From NCBI RefSeq assembly GCF_026343295.1, contig NZ_JAPELY010000001.1, positions 1,736,001 through 1,800,000 on the forward strand: a DNA stretch of 64,000 nt. The letters are read 5' to 3'. The position numbers and the translations under genes are program-made. Below the pieces are notes generated by a model that worked only from the letters and a program-made list of their open reading frames with translations, had not been told where the DNA came from and did not search any database. The stretch is from Streptomyces sp. NBC_00083. GTDB lineage: Bacteria; Actinomycetota; Actinomycetes; Streptomycetales; Streptomycetaceae. Shown here one piece after another: positions 30,331-38,319 of the stretch; within the stretch, counting starts at the first letter, position 1; each line of letters begins with the position of its first letter.

Positions 30331-30361
30331 TTGGCGCGCTTCCGCGCCCCGCGCCTATGGT
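30331..30361 (+). promoter_or_regulatory. Candidate Y RNA promoter
   Basis: TTGGCG (30331-30336) and TATGGT (30356-30361, 19-nt spacer) or CTATGG (18-nt spacer) would start transcription near 30367, one base before the first paired nucleotide of the predicted RNA. Confidence 0.5.
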
Positions 30362-30367
30362 CGTTCT

Positions 30368-30507
30368 TGTCCAGGTGCGCAGGCAGGACCTACTTCCACT
30401 GTTAACGGGGAGGTCGCGGGTTCGAATCCCGCCGCCGGCTCTGATCGTGCCGGTGTAGCTCAGGGGCAGAGCACCACTGTCGGTTCCGCCGCCCTGATCT
30501 CTGGACA
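30368..30507 (+). ncRNA. yrlA: Bacterial Y RNA (YrlA-like), tRNA mimic
   Basis: About 140 nt. The ends pair: TGTCCAG (30368-30374) with CTGGACA (30501-30507). A second stem pairs 30380-30387 with 30489-30496, with small bulges. An imperfect helix pairs 30404-30414 with 30473-30485. The far end mimics a tRNA but in permuted order: T-arm GCGGG-TTCGAAT-CCCGC (30416-30432), acceptor 3' strand CGCCGGC (30433-30439), 9-nt loop, acceptor 5' strand GCCGGTG (30449-30455), TA, then D-arm GCTC-AGGGGCA-GAGC (30458-30472). No anticodon arm exists. Bacterial Y RNAs of the YrlA class are known tRNA mimics encoded beside Rsr. The Rsr gene begins 103 nt downstream. Exact ends are inferred from pairing. Confidence 0.88.
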
Positions 30508-30609
30508 CCCACACTTCGTTCGCTCACGCACCTCCCGGTGCGCAGGCCACGGCTCCTTCTTCCCACGAAACCCGCCGTTGCCGACCTCGATCTCGGGAGG
30601 CCATTCACC

Positions 30610-32193
30610 ATGGCTCGGTTCAACACGCGCGCCGCCAAGGCGCCCGCCTCGTCCCCGCTCGCCACCACCGGCGCGGTCGTCCGCACCCACCAGGGCGGCC
30701 CCGGCCACCTGCGCGACGCCAGGTCGGAGCTGTTCCTCCTCGCCGTTGCCAACTTCGTTGCCCAGCAGGCGTTCTACGAGAGCGGCGCCGACCGCGACGA
30801 CCGGTTCGCGGCGCTCGTGCGCCGGCTCGCCGTGGAGGACGCCGAGTGGACCGCGGGCCTGCTCGGCTGGCTGCGCGGCGAGGGCGGGATGCGTACCGCG
30901 TCGATCGTCGGCGCCGCCGAGTACGTGAAGGCACGCCTCGACGCGGGCGCCGAGAGCGGCCCCGCCAACCGACAGGTCGTCGCCTCGGTGCTGCGGCGCC
31001 CCGACGAGCCCGGTGAACTGCTCGGATACTGGACCTCGACGTACGGCCGCACGGTGCCCAAGCCCGTGAAGCGCGGGATCGCCGACGCGGTACGCCGCCT
31101 CTACACCGGCACGTCGCTGCTCAAGTACGACACCGCGTCCAAGGGGTACCGCTTCGGCGACATCCTCAACCTGGTGCACGCGGCGCCCGACCCCGACAAG
31201 CCGTGGCAGGGCGAGCTGTTCCGGTACGCGCTCGACCGCCGGCACAACCCGGGCACGGCGCGGCCGCCCGCAGGCGACCGGGTGCTCACCGCGCACCGGG
31301 CGCTGATGGCGCTCCCGGTCGAGGAGCGCCGCGCGGTCGTGCGCGCGCCCGACGGCGCCGAGCGGCTCGCCGAGGCCGGGCTGACCTGGGAGGCGCTCGC
31401 GGGCTGGCTCCAGGGGCCGATGGAGAAGGAGGCCTGGGAGGCGGTCATCCCGTCGATGGGCGCGATGGCGCTCGTGCGCAACCTGCGCAACTTCGACGAG
31501 GCGGGCGTCTGCGACGAGGTCGCCGCGCAGGTGGCGGCGAGGCTCGCCGACCCCGAAGTCGTCGCTCGGTCACGGCAGTTCCCGTTCCGCTACCTCGCCG
31601 CGTACCGGCACGCGCCGTCGCTGCGCTGGGCCTACCCGCTGGAGCGGGCGCTCGGCCACTCCCTCGCCAACGTGCCCGCGCTCGGCGGGCGCACCCTGAT
31701 CCTCGTCGACCGCTCGGGCTCCATGTGGTCGCCGCTCTCGGAGCGCTCCGAGCTCAACCGGGCGGACGCCGCCGCGATCTTCGGCACGGCCCTCGCGCTG
31801 CGCGCGGAGGCCGCGGACCTCGTGCAGTTCGGATCCAGCAGCGCACCGGTGAGGTACCGGGCGGGCGAGTCCGTCCTGAAGGTCCTCGGGCGCTTCGGCG
31901 ACCTGGGCGGCACCAACACCACCGAAGCGGTCCGCACCCACTACCGGGGCCACGACAGGGTGCTGATCGTGACGGACGAGCAGGCCTCGCACCACCGCCA
32001 CGGCGGCCCGACCGAGCAGGTGCCGGCGCAGGTCCCGGTCTACACCTGGAACCTCGCGGGGTACCGGGCGGGACACGGCCCGTCGGGCACGGCCAACCGC
32101 CATGTGTTCGCGGGCCTCACCGACGCGGCGTTCCGTATGGTGCCGCTCCTCGAAGCAGGGCGCTCCGCCGCCTGGCCCTGGCCGCACGGCTGA
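30610..32193 (+). CDS. rsr: Ro60 orthologue Rsr (TROVE + vWFA domains)
   Basis: 527 aa. Residues ~20-340 form the helical TROVE ring (ELFLLAVANFVAQQAFYESG; RTASIVGAAEYVKARL; RYALDRRHNPGT). Residues ~355-527 are a von Willebrand A domain with a complete MIDAS: VDRSGSM, GGTNTTEAV and VTDEQ. Ro proteins bind Y RNA on the outside of the ring and defective RNA through the hole; in Deinococcus Rsr with a Y RNA directs PNPase. ATG at 30610 with GGGAGG 8 nt upstream. The Y RNA gene lies immediately upstream on the same strand. Confidence 0.95.
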   Translation: MARFNTRAAKAPASSPLATTGAVVRTHQGGPGHLRDARSELFLLAVANFVAQQAFYESGADRDDRFAALVRRLAVEDAEWTAGLLGWLRGEGGMRTASIVGAAEYVKARLDAGAESGPANRQVVASVLRRPDEPGELLGYWTSTYGRTVPKPVKRGIADAVRRLYTGTSLLKYDTASKGYRFGDILNLVHAAPDPDKPWQGELFRYALDRRHNPGTARPPAGDRVLTAHRALMALPVEERRAVVRAPDGAERLAEAGLTWEALAGWLQGPMEKEAWEAVIPSMGAMALVRNLRNFDEAGVCDEVAAQVAARLADPEVVARSRQFPFRYLAAYRHAPSLRWAYPLERALGHSLANVPALGGRTLILVDRSGSMWSPLSERSELNRADAAAIFGTALALRAEAADLVQFGSSSAPVRYRAGESVLKVLGRFGDLGGTNTTEAVRTHYRGHDRVLIVTDEQASHHRHGGPTEQVPAQVPVYTWNLAGYRAGHGPSGTANRHVFAGLTDAAFRMVPLLEAGRSAAWPWPHG

Positions 32194-32206
32194 GGCCCCG
32201 GCCCGC

Positions 32207-32232
32207 CCCCGGGCCTGGCGGACGGCCCGGGG
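32207..32232. terminator. Hairpin between rsr and the ketosynthase gene
   Basis: CCCCGGGCC (32207-32215) with GGCCCGGGG (32224-32232), 8-nt loop, between two convergent genes. Confidence 0.6.
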
Positions 32233-32248
32233 CCGGGCCGCCGCCTCC

Positions 32249-33466
32249 TCAGGCGCGGGCCAGGACGAGGCTCACGTTGTGGCCGCCGAACCCGAAGGAG
32301 TTGGCGAGCGCGGCGTCCCAGGACCCCGTGCGGTTCTCTCCCGCGACCACGTCGAGGGTGACCGCCGGGTCGAGGCGGTCCAGGTTGCGGGTGGCCGGCA
32401 CCGTGCCGTCGCGCAGCGCCAGCAGCGTGGCGATCGCGCCCACCGCGCCGGACGCGCCGAGCATGTGGCCGGTCATCGACTTGGTGGCCGTGACCACGGG
32501 ACGCGTGCCGAGCGCCGTGGCCACCGCCTGCGCCTCGGCGAGGTCGCCCGAGGGCGTGGAGGTGGCGTGGGCGTGCACCACGCCGATGTCCGCGGGGGCC
32601 AACTCGGCGTCCCGCAGCGCCGATTCGATCGCCCGGACCTGACCGGCCACGTCCGACGCGGTGATGTGGTCGGCGCTGGACGTGACGGCCGCCCCCGCCA
32701 CCGAGCCGTACACCCGCGCCCGCCGGGCCCGCGCGAACCCGGCCCGCTCCAGAACGAGGACGCCCGCGCCCTCGCCCATCACGAAACCGCTGCGGTCCGT
32801 GTCGAAGGGGCGGGACACGGCGGCCGGATCCTTGTCCTCGGTCGACAACGCCTTCATCTGCGCGAACGCGGCGATCGTGAACGGGTGCAGACAGGCTTCG
32901 GTGCCGCCGGCCACCACCACATCGGCCCGCCCCGCGCGGATCAGGTCGAGCCCCATCGCGATCGCCTCGGCGCCGGAGGCACAGGCGCTGACCGGTGTGC
33001 GGGCCCCGCCCCGCGCGCCCAGTTCCATGGAGACCCAGGCGGCAGGGCCGTTCGGCATGAGCATCGGCACGGCGTACGGGGAGAGCCTGCGGGCCCCGCT
33101 CTCCTCGAAGGTGTCGTCCTGGCCCAGCGTGGTGAGGACGCCGCCGGTGCCGGTGCCGATCACCACGGCGAGCCGCTCCGGCGCGACGGCGGGCGCGCCC
33201 GCGTCCCGCCACGCCTCGCGTGAGCCGATCATCGCGAGTTGTTCACAACGATCAAGCTTGCGGGCCTCGACACGGGCGAGCAGGGTGGCCGGGTCGACGG
33301 GCAGCGCGGCGGCCACGCCCACCGGGAGACCGGCCTTCCACCGGTCGTCGATCGGGCCGACCCCGGACGCGCCGGCCAGCATCGCCGCCCAGGTGGTGGC
33401 GGTGTCCGCGCCGAGCGGGGTGATCGCGCCGAGTCCGGTGACGAGTACTTCTCCAAGATCACTCAT
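32249..33466 (-). CDS. Beta-ketoacyl-ACP synthase (FabF-type), stand-alone
   Basis: 405 aa thiolase-fold condensing enzyme with an intact Cys-His-His triad: VSACASGAEA (Cys near 163), VHAHATSTPSGD (His near 303) and SMTGHMLGASGA (His near 338). It ends NSFGFGGHNVSLVL. It would elongate acyl-ACP with malonyl-ACP. No acyl carrier protein, KR or second KS is adjacent, so it is a solo FabF paralogue rather than part of a type II PKS. Its partner ACP is unknown. ATG start; convergent with rsr. Confidence 0.92.
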   Translation of the reverse strand: MSDLGEVLVTGLGAITPLGADTATTWAAMLAGASGVGPIDDRWKAGLPVGVAAALPVDPATLLARVEARKLDRCEQLAMIGSREAWRDAGAPAVAPERLAVVIGTGTGGVLTTLGQDDTFEESGARRLSPYAVPMLMPNGPAAWVSMELGARGGARTPVSACASGAEAIAMGLDLIRAGRADVVVAGGTEACLHPFTIAAFAQMKALSTEDKDPAAVSRPFDTDRSGFVMGEGAGVLVLERAGFARARRARVYGSVAGAAVTSSADHITASDVAGQVRAIESALRDAELAPADIGVVHAHATSTPSGDLAEAQAVATALGTRPVVTATKSMTGHMLGASGAVGAIATLLALRDGTVPATRNLDRLDPAVTLDVVAGENRTGSWDAALANSFGFGGHNVSLVLARA

Positions 33467-33607
33467 GCTCTCGACCCTGTCAGCAGGAACGGGCCGCCGG
33501 GAGGGCGCGGACGCAGCGATTTGTCCGGACGGTGTTGTGGGGTTCCCACAGCCGGCCAGGTAGGGGTCGGGGTGACTGCCGCGCCCGCGCCGTCGGTACG
33601 GAGGGGC

Positions 33608-34819
33608 CTACAGCGCCTCCGCCGACGGCTTGACCATGCCGCGGGCCGTGCGGGACTTCACGAAGGAGCCGACCGCGGTCATCTCCCACTCGCCGGAGAA
33701 CTGCTTGATCAACTTAGCCATGATCACCCCGGTCTGCGGCTCCGCCCCGGTCAGGTCGAACCGGACCAGCTCCGCGCCGCTCGACGCGTCGATCAGGCGG
33801 CAGTACGCCTTGGCGACCTCGGTGAACTTCTGGCCCGTGAAGGAGTTGACGATGAAGACCAGCCCGGTGGCCTCGGCGGGGATGCGGCCCAGGTCGACCA
33901 CGATCACCTCGTCGTCGCCCGCGCCCTCGCCCGTCAGGTTGTCGCCGGAGTGCTTGATCGCGCCGTTCAGGATGGACAGCTTGCCGAAGTAGCAGGTGTC
34001 CAGGTGGTTGCGCTGCGGACCGTAGGCGATCACCGACGCGTCCAGGTCGATGTCCTTGCCGCGGAAGGCCGGCTCCCAGCCGAGGCCCATCTTGACCTGG
34101 GAGAGCAGCGGGCGGCCGCCCTTGACCAGGGAGACCGTCTGGTTCTTCTGGAGGCTGACGCGGCCCTTGTCGAGGTTGATCTTCCCGCTGCCCGCGGGGG
34201 CGCCGGCGGGAGCGGGAGCGGCGGCGGCCTGCGGCGCCGGGGCGGCGACGCGCGGGTCGGCCGGGGGTGCGGACGGCATGGGGGGAGCCGGGGCGGGCGC
34301 GGCGGCGGGCGCTGCGGGCTCCTCGACCGTGACGCCGAAGTCGGTGGCGATCCCGGCGAGGCCGTTGGCGTACCCCTGGCCCACCGCTCGGGCCTTCCAC
34401 GCGCCGCCGCGCAGGTAGATCTCCATGACCACGAGGGCCGTCTCGGTGCCGAGCCGGGGCGGTGTGAAGGTGGCGATCACGCTGCCGTCGTCGCCGTTGC
34501 GCAGGGTGGCGGTGGGCTCGATGCCCTGGAAGCTCTGGCCCGCCGCGTCCGGACTCGCGGTCACCACGATCTTCTCGATGCCCGCCGGCACCGCGGACGT
34601 GTCCACCGTGATCGCGTCGGGCCCGGTGCCGCCGCCGGAGCGGTGGGTGACGCCGGGGCCCTGCGGCTGGTTGTAGAAGATGAAGTCGTCGTCCGAGCGC
34701 ACCTTGCCGTCGGCGGTGAGCAGCAGGCCCGAGACGTCCAGCCGCACGGGAGCGGTGACGTCCACCGTCACGCGGGCGGTCGGGAGCGGGAGGTTCGAGC
34801 CGGGGGTCATTGCGGTCAT
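33608..34819 (-). CDS. Tandem TerD-domain protein
   Basis: 403 aa. Residues ~15-165 are a TerD/CABP-like domain (SDDDFIFYNQPQGPG, the Ca-binding SDDDxVFYN motif; VVMEIYLRGGAWKARAVGQGYANGL). A Pro/Ala-rich linker spans ~167-215. Residues ~215-400 are a second TerD domain (INLDKGRVSLQKNQTVSLVK; GDDEVIVVDLGRIP; VNSFTGQKFTEV). The GEGAGDDE segment replaces the usual Ca loop there. Associated with tellurite/phage/stress phenotypes in other bacteria; role here unknown. ATG at 34819, weak Shine-Dalgarno. No other ter gene is adjacent. Confidence 0.9.
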   Translation of the reverse strand: MTAMTPGSNLPLPTARVTVDVTAPVRLDVSGLLLTADGKVRSDDDFIFYNQPQGPGVTHRSGGGTGPDAITVDTSAVPAGIEKIVVTASPDAAGQSFQGIEPTATLRNGDDGSVIATFTPPRLGTETALVVMEIYLRGGAWKARAVGQGYANGLAGIATDFGVTVEEPAAPAAAPAPAPPMPSAPPADPRVAAPAPQAAAAPAPAGAPAGSGKINLDKGRVSLQKNQTVSLVKGGRPLLSQVKMGLGWEPAFRGKDIDLDASVIAYGPQRNHLDTCYFGKLSILNGAIKHSGDNLTGEGAGDDEVIVVDLGRIPAEATGLVFIVNSFTGQKFTEVAKAYCRLIDASSGAELVRFDLTGAEPQTGVIMAKLIKQFSGEWEMTAVGSFVKSRTARGMVKPSAEAL

Positions 34820-34910
34820 GCCCCGGGAACGAGCGGCGCCGCTTTACGGTTCCTTGAACCTCACCCGAATGTCGCGGCGGCCCTCGTCCCGCTCGGGTGT
34901 CCCGGCCCCC

Positions 34911-35720
34911 TCAGTGCGGCCAGACCGGCGGGTCGGTGACGAAGTGGCCGCCGAGGCGGGCGTGGTCGGGCCTGTCCGGGTCGAGTTCGCCCTGCGCGGC
35001 GATGAGCCCGGCCGCGTACGGCTCGGAGTCGTCCCGCGGCGCGTAGCCGAGCGCCCGCGCCGACGAAAGGTCCCACCACAGGCGGGTGTTGGCGGAGGAC
35101 CCGTACACCACGCTGTGTCCGACGCGCTCGGCGGTGAGCGCGGCGTGGAAGAGGCGGGCGCCGTCCTGCGGACTCAGCCACATCGACAGCATCCGTACGG
35201 AGGTCGGCTCGGCGAAGCAGGACCCGATGCGGACCGAGACGGTCTCCAGGCCGTGCTTGTCCCAGTAGAACTGGGCGAGATCCTCCCCGAAGGCCTTCGA
35301 CAGGCCGTAGAAGGTGTCGGGGCGGTGCGCGGTGGTGACCGGGATCAGCGGGTCGTCGTGCCGCGGCCGGGGGGTGAAGCCGACCGCGTGGTTGGAGGAG
35401 GCGAACACGACGCGTCCCACGCCCTCCTCGCGCGCGGCCTCGTACAGGTTGTACGTGCCCTCGATGTTGGCCCGCAGGATCTTGTCGAAGGAGGCTTCGA
35501 GGGAGATCCCCGCGAGGTGGAGGACGGCGTCGGCGCCGCGGACGGCGTCGCGCAGCGCGTCCCTGTCCGCGAGGTCGGCGGTGATCGCGTCCGGTTCACC
35601 GGGGACCGGCGCCATGTCGAGGAGCCTGAGCCGGTACCCGTAGGCCGGGAGGAGCCCGCGCATCAGGGTGCCGAGCCCGCCGGCGGCGCCGGTGAGCAGG
35701 ACGGTGCGGGGTGCGGGCAT
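34911..35720 (-). CDS. udh: Uronate dehydrogenase (SDR, NAD-dependent)
   Basis: 269 aa. Oxidises glucuronate/galacturonate to the aldaro-lactone. Rossmann motif LLTGAAGGLG near residue 8. LHLAGISLEASFDKILRANIEGTYNLYEAA and VFASSNHAVGF contain the catalytic Ser, YGLSKAFGEDLA carries the YxxxK pair, and RIGSCFAEPTSVRMLSMWLS matches Agrobacterium/Pseudomonas Udh closely. The ATG at 35720 has GAGGAG upstream; the frame to 35792 is not used. Divergent from kdgD, which catalyses a later step of the same oxidative uronate pathway. Confidence 0.88.
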   Translation of the reverse strand: MPAPRTVLLTGAAGGLGTLMRGLLPAYGYRLRLLDMAPVPGEPDAITADLADRDALRDAVRGADAVLHLAGISLEASFDKILRANIEGTYNLYEAAREEGVGRVVFASSNHAVGFTPRPRHDDPLIPVTTAHRPDTFYGLSKAFGEDLAQFYWDKHGLETVSVRIGSCFAEPTSVRMLSMWLSPQDGARLFHAALTAERVGHSVVYGSSANTRLWWDLSSARALGYAPRDDSEPYAAGLIAAQGELDPDRPDHARLGGHFVTDPPVWPH

Positions 35721-35984
35721 GGGCTCTCCTCGGGGGTTCGGGGCGGTCCGGACGGAGCACCGGCCCCATCGACCTGATGCATCCATGGACATGGTTCACA
35801 TGCATGGACACGCTAAGGAGCGCGCCCGAACCGCGTCAAGCGACGCGCGCCGCGGTTCAATTCGCCCGAGTCCCGGGGCTGTTCGGCTTGACCCCCGCCT
35901 GGCGGCGGGCTTAGCGTGGCATCGTTCAGAAATATAGACATCAGTCAGAACTGTGCACGACGGCCCTTGTCCAGGGAGCAACCC
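35721..35984. promoter_or_regulatory. udh / kdgD divergent control region
   Basis: Plus-strand promoter TTGACC (35888-35893)-N18-TAGCGT (35912-35917) for kdgD. Just downstream are two IclR-like sites 19 bp apart, GTTCAGAAATATAGAC (35924-35939) and the weaker AGTCAGAACTGTGCAC (35943-35958). Nearer udh are two copies of CATSCATGGACA (35780-35791 and 35799-35810), also 19 bp apart, which may be a second operator. Confidence 0.6.
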
Positions 35985-36959
35985 GTGACCTCAGCCCCGC
36001 TCGCCGCCCGTCTCACCCATGTCAGCGGTCCGCTGTTCTTCCCGGTGACCGCGTACGCACCGGACGGCAGCCTCGACCTCGACGTCTTCCGTGTCCATGT
36101 GAGGCAGGGCGTCGAGGCCGGCGCCGCCGCTGTGTTCGCCTGCTGCGGCACGGGGGAGTTCCACGCCCTGACCCCGCAGGAGTTCCGGGCCTGTGTCGAG
36201 GCCGCCGTCGAGGAGAGCGCGGGGCGGGTCCCCGTGGTGGCCGGCGCCGGATACGGCACCGCCCTCGCCGTCCAGTACGCCCGGCTCGCCGAGGAGGCCG
36301 GCGCCGACGGGCTGCTCGCGATGCCGCCCTACCTCGTCGTCGCCGACCAGGCAGGGCTGCTCGGCCACTACACCGAGCTGGCCGCGTCGACCCGGCTCGA
36401 CCTCATCGTCTACCAGCGGGACAACGCCGTCCTCACCCCCGAGACCGCCGTCGCCCTCGCCCGCGTCGAAGGGATCATCGGCTTCAAGGACGGCCTGGGC
36501 GACCTCGACCTCATGCAGCGCATCGTCAGCGCCGTACGCTCGGCGGGGCTCGACCCGCTGTACTTCAACGGCCTGCCCACCGCCGAACTCACCGGACTCG
36601 CCTACCGGGGCATCGGCATCACGCTCTACTCGTCGGCCGTCTTCTGCTTCGCGCCCGACATCGCGCTCGCCTTCCACCAAGCCCTAGAATCGGGCGACGA
36701 CGCGCTCGCCAACCGGCTCCTCGACGGGTTCTTCGTGCCGCTCGTGGAGCTGCGCAACCAGGGCCGCGGATACGCCGTCTCGCTGGTCAAGGCGGGCGTG
36801 CGGCTCGGCGGTCTCGACGTCGGCGAGGTGCGGCCCCCGCTGAGCGCACCGGACCCCGGTCACGTCGAGCAGCTGGCCGCGCTCGTCGAAGCCGGCCGGG
36901 CGCTGCTGCACACGGCCGGGCCGGACGGGACGCCGGCCGACGGGACGCCCGCCGCGTGA
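35985..36959 (+). CDS. kdgD: 5-dehydro-4-deoxyglucarate dehydratase
   Basis: 324 aa DapA-superfamily barrel. Dehydrates and decarboxylates 5-keto-4-deoxyglucarate to 2-oxoglutarate semialdehyde. KdgD traits: FFPVTAYAPDGSLDLDVFR, FACCGTGEFHALTPQEF (GTGE in place of GTTGE), VYQRDNAVLTPETA with Tyr/Arg, and IIGFKDGLGDLDLMQRI with the Schiff-base Lys. The GTG at 35985 with AGGGAG upstream is the likely start; the ORF to 35916 would run through the operator. Its stop overlaps the next gene (GTGA). Confidence 0.9.
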   Translation: MTSAPLAARLTHVSGPLFFPVTAYAPDGSLDLDVFRVHVRQGVEAGAAAVFACCGTGEFHALTPQEFRACVEAAVEESAGRVPVVAGAGYGTALAVQYARLAEEAGADGLLAMPPYLVVADQAGLLGHYTELAASTRLDLIVYQRDNAVLTPETAVALARVEGIIGFKDGLGDLDLMQRIVSAVRSAGLDPLYFNGLPTAELTGLAYRGIGITLYSSAVFCFAPDIALAFHQALESGDDALANRLLDGFFVPLVELRNQGRGYAVSLVKAGVRLGGLDVGEVRPPLSAPDPGHVEQLAALVEAGRALLHTAGPDGTPADGTPAA

Positions 36960-38107
36960 AGACCTCCGCGTTCCTCTACCCCTGGGACGTCGTGGGCGAT
37001 CCGGACGCCCCGGCCCGCATCGCCGACCTGGGCATCGGCCAGGTGACGCTCGCCTCCGCCTACCACTCCACCCGCGCCCTGACGCCCCGCCACCCCCGCC
37101 ATCGCGTCGTCACGGCCGAACACGCGGCCCTGCTGTACCCGCCGGGCGAACTGTACTGGCGGGAAAGGGAGTTGCGTCCCCATGCCGCCGGTCCCTGGGC
37201 GCCGGGCGACGCCTTCGGCCGGGCCGCCGACGCGCTGGCGGCGGCCGGCCTCGATGTCCACTCCTGGGTGGTGCTCGCCCACAGCTCCCGGCTCGGTGCG
37301 GACCACCCCGAGACCTCCGTGCTCAACGCGTACGGCGACCGCTACCCCTGGGCCCCGTGCATCGCCCAACCCCGGGTCCGCGGCCATCTCGTCGCCCTCG
37401 CCGCGGAGGCGGCGGTCCGCCCCGGCGCATCGGGCACCGAACTCGAATCCTGCGGCTGGTACGGGCTCGCCCATCTGCACGCCCACGACAAGATCGCGGG
37501 AGTGCCGCTCGACGACACCGCGCAGTACCTGATGTCGCTGTGCTTCTGCGCCTCCTGTGAGCAGGGATACGCCCAAGTCGGCCTGAAACTGGCCGAGTTG
37601 AGGGCCAGGGTGCGATGGGCGCTCGATCCGGTGTGGCGGGGCGGTCCGGTCGGGCACCCGGGCGCGGAGCTGCTCGCGGCCACGCTGGCCTTCCGGGCGC
37701 GCGCCGCCCGGGAGCTCCAGGAGTCGGCCGTCGCCGCGGTGCGGGCTCGGGCCCGCGCCGGGTTCCAGGTGCTCCTCCACGCCGATCCCCGGCCCGACCG
37801 GTGCGGGGCCAACGTGGGCGTCGACCCGGCGCACATCCTCGGCGTGGCGGACGGCGTCGTGGTGCCCTGCACGGCCGGTCCGGGCCTGCTGGACCCGTTC
37901 GCGGCGAGCGCGGCCCCGCGGACGCCGCACGCCGTGCTCGCGGCGAACCTCACCGTGGTCTCCGGGATGGGCGGCCGGCCGGAGGCGCTGGCGGACGACG
38001 CCGCCCGCGCCGCGGAACACGGAGCCACTCAACTGCGCCTGTACCACGCGGGGTTGGCGTCGGACGTGGATCTGGAGCGGGTGCGGAAGTCCGGCGCGGT
38101 GGGGTAG
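36956..38107 (+). CDS. Unknown TIM-barrel-like protein coupled to kdgD
   Basis: 383 aa, GTG start overlapping the kdgD stop, so it is co-translated with it. No signal peptide. FLYPWDVVGDPDAPARIADLG at the N-terminus, HSWVVLAHSS, and SLCFCASCEQGYAQVG near residue 195 resemble the CFC-x2-C segment of uncharacterised glycoside-hydrolase-like barrels. The C-terminal part is Ala/Arg-rich. Expected barrel strands recur every ~35-40 residues. Position suggests a role in uronate or uronoside use, but I cannot assign an activity. Confidence 0.75.
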   Translation: MKTSAFLYPWDVVGDPDAPARIADLGIGQVTLASAYHSTRALTPRHPRHRVVTAEHAALLYPPGELYWRERELRPHAAGPWAPGDAFGRAADALAAAGLDVHSWVVLAHSSRLGADHPETSVLNAYGDRYPWAPCIAQPRVRGHLVALAAEAAVRPGASGTELESCGWYGLAHLHAHDKIAGVPLDDTAQYLMSLCFCASCEQGYAQVGLKLAELRARVRWALDPVWRGGPVGHPGAELLAATLAFRARAARELQESAVAAVRARARAGFQVLLHADPRPDRCGANVGVDPAHILGVADGVVVPCTAGPGLLDPFAASAAPRTPHAVLAANLTVVSGMGGRPEALADDAARAAEHGATQLRLYHAGLASDVDLERVRKSGAVG

Positions 38108-38319
38108 CCGGCTCGCGGCGCGGCGACAGGAACAGCCGCCCCGCGACCACAAGGGCGGCGCCGCACCCCGTCCGCGATGCCCGTGCGGAGCGGCGGACCC
38201 GCTCTCCGGCCGGACGCGTACACCACGATGCGCCGTGAAACCCCGTCAAGGACACAGTGCGGCAAAGATTTCGGCATTTCCCCTGGCGGGGCGCGTGTGA
38301 TGCGCGTAGACAAGCGGCC

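Noticed and set aside
30412..30472. Conventional tRNA gene
   Set aside because: T-arm and D-arm are present but in reversed order with no anticodon stem; read as the tRNA-like end of a Y RNA instead.
35916..35984. Upstream ATG extension of kdgD (starts MASFRNIDIS)
   Set aside because: It overlaps the promoter/operator sequence and lacks a ribosome binding site, whereas the GTG at 35985 has AGGGAG.
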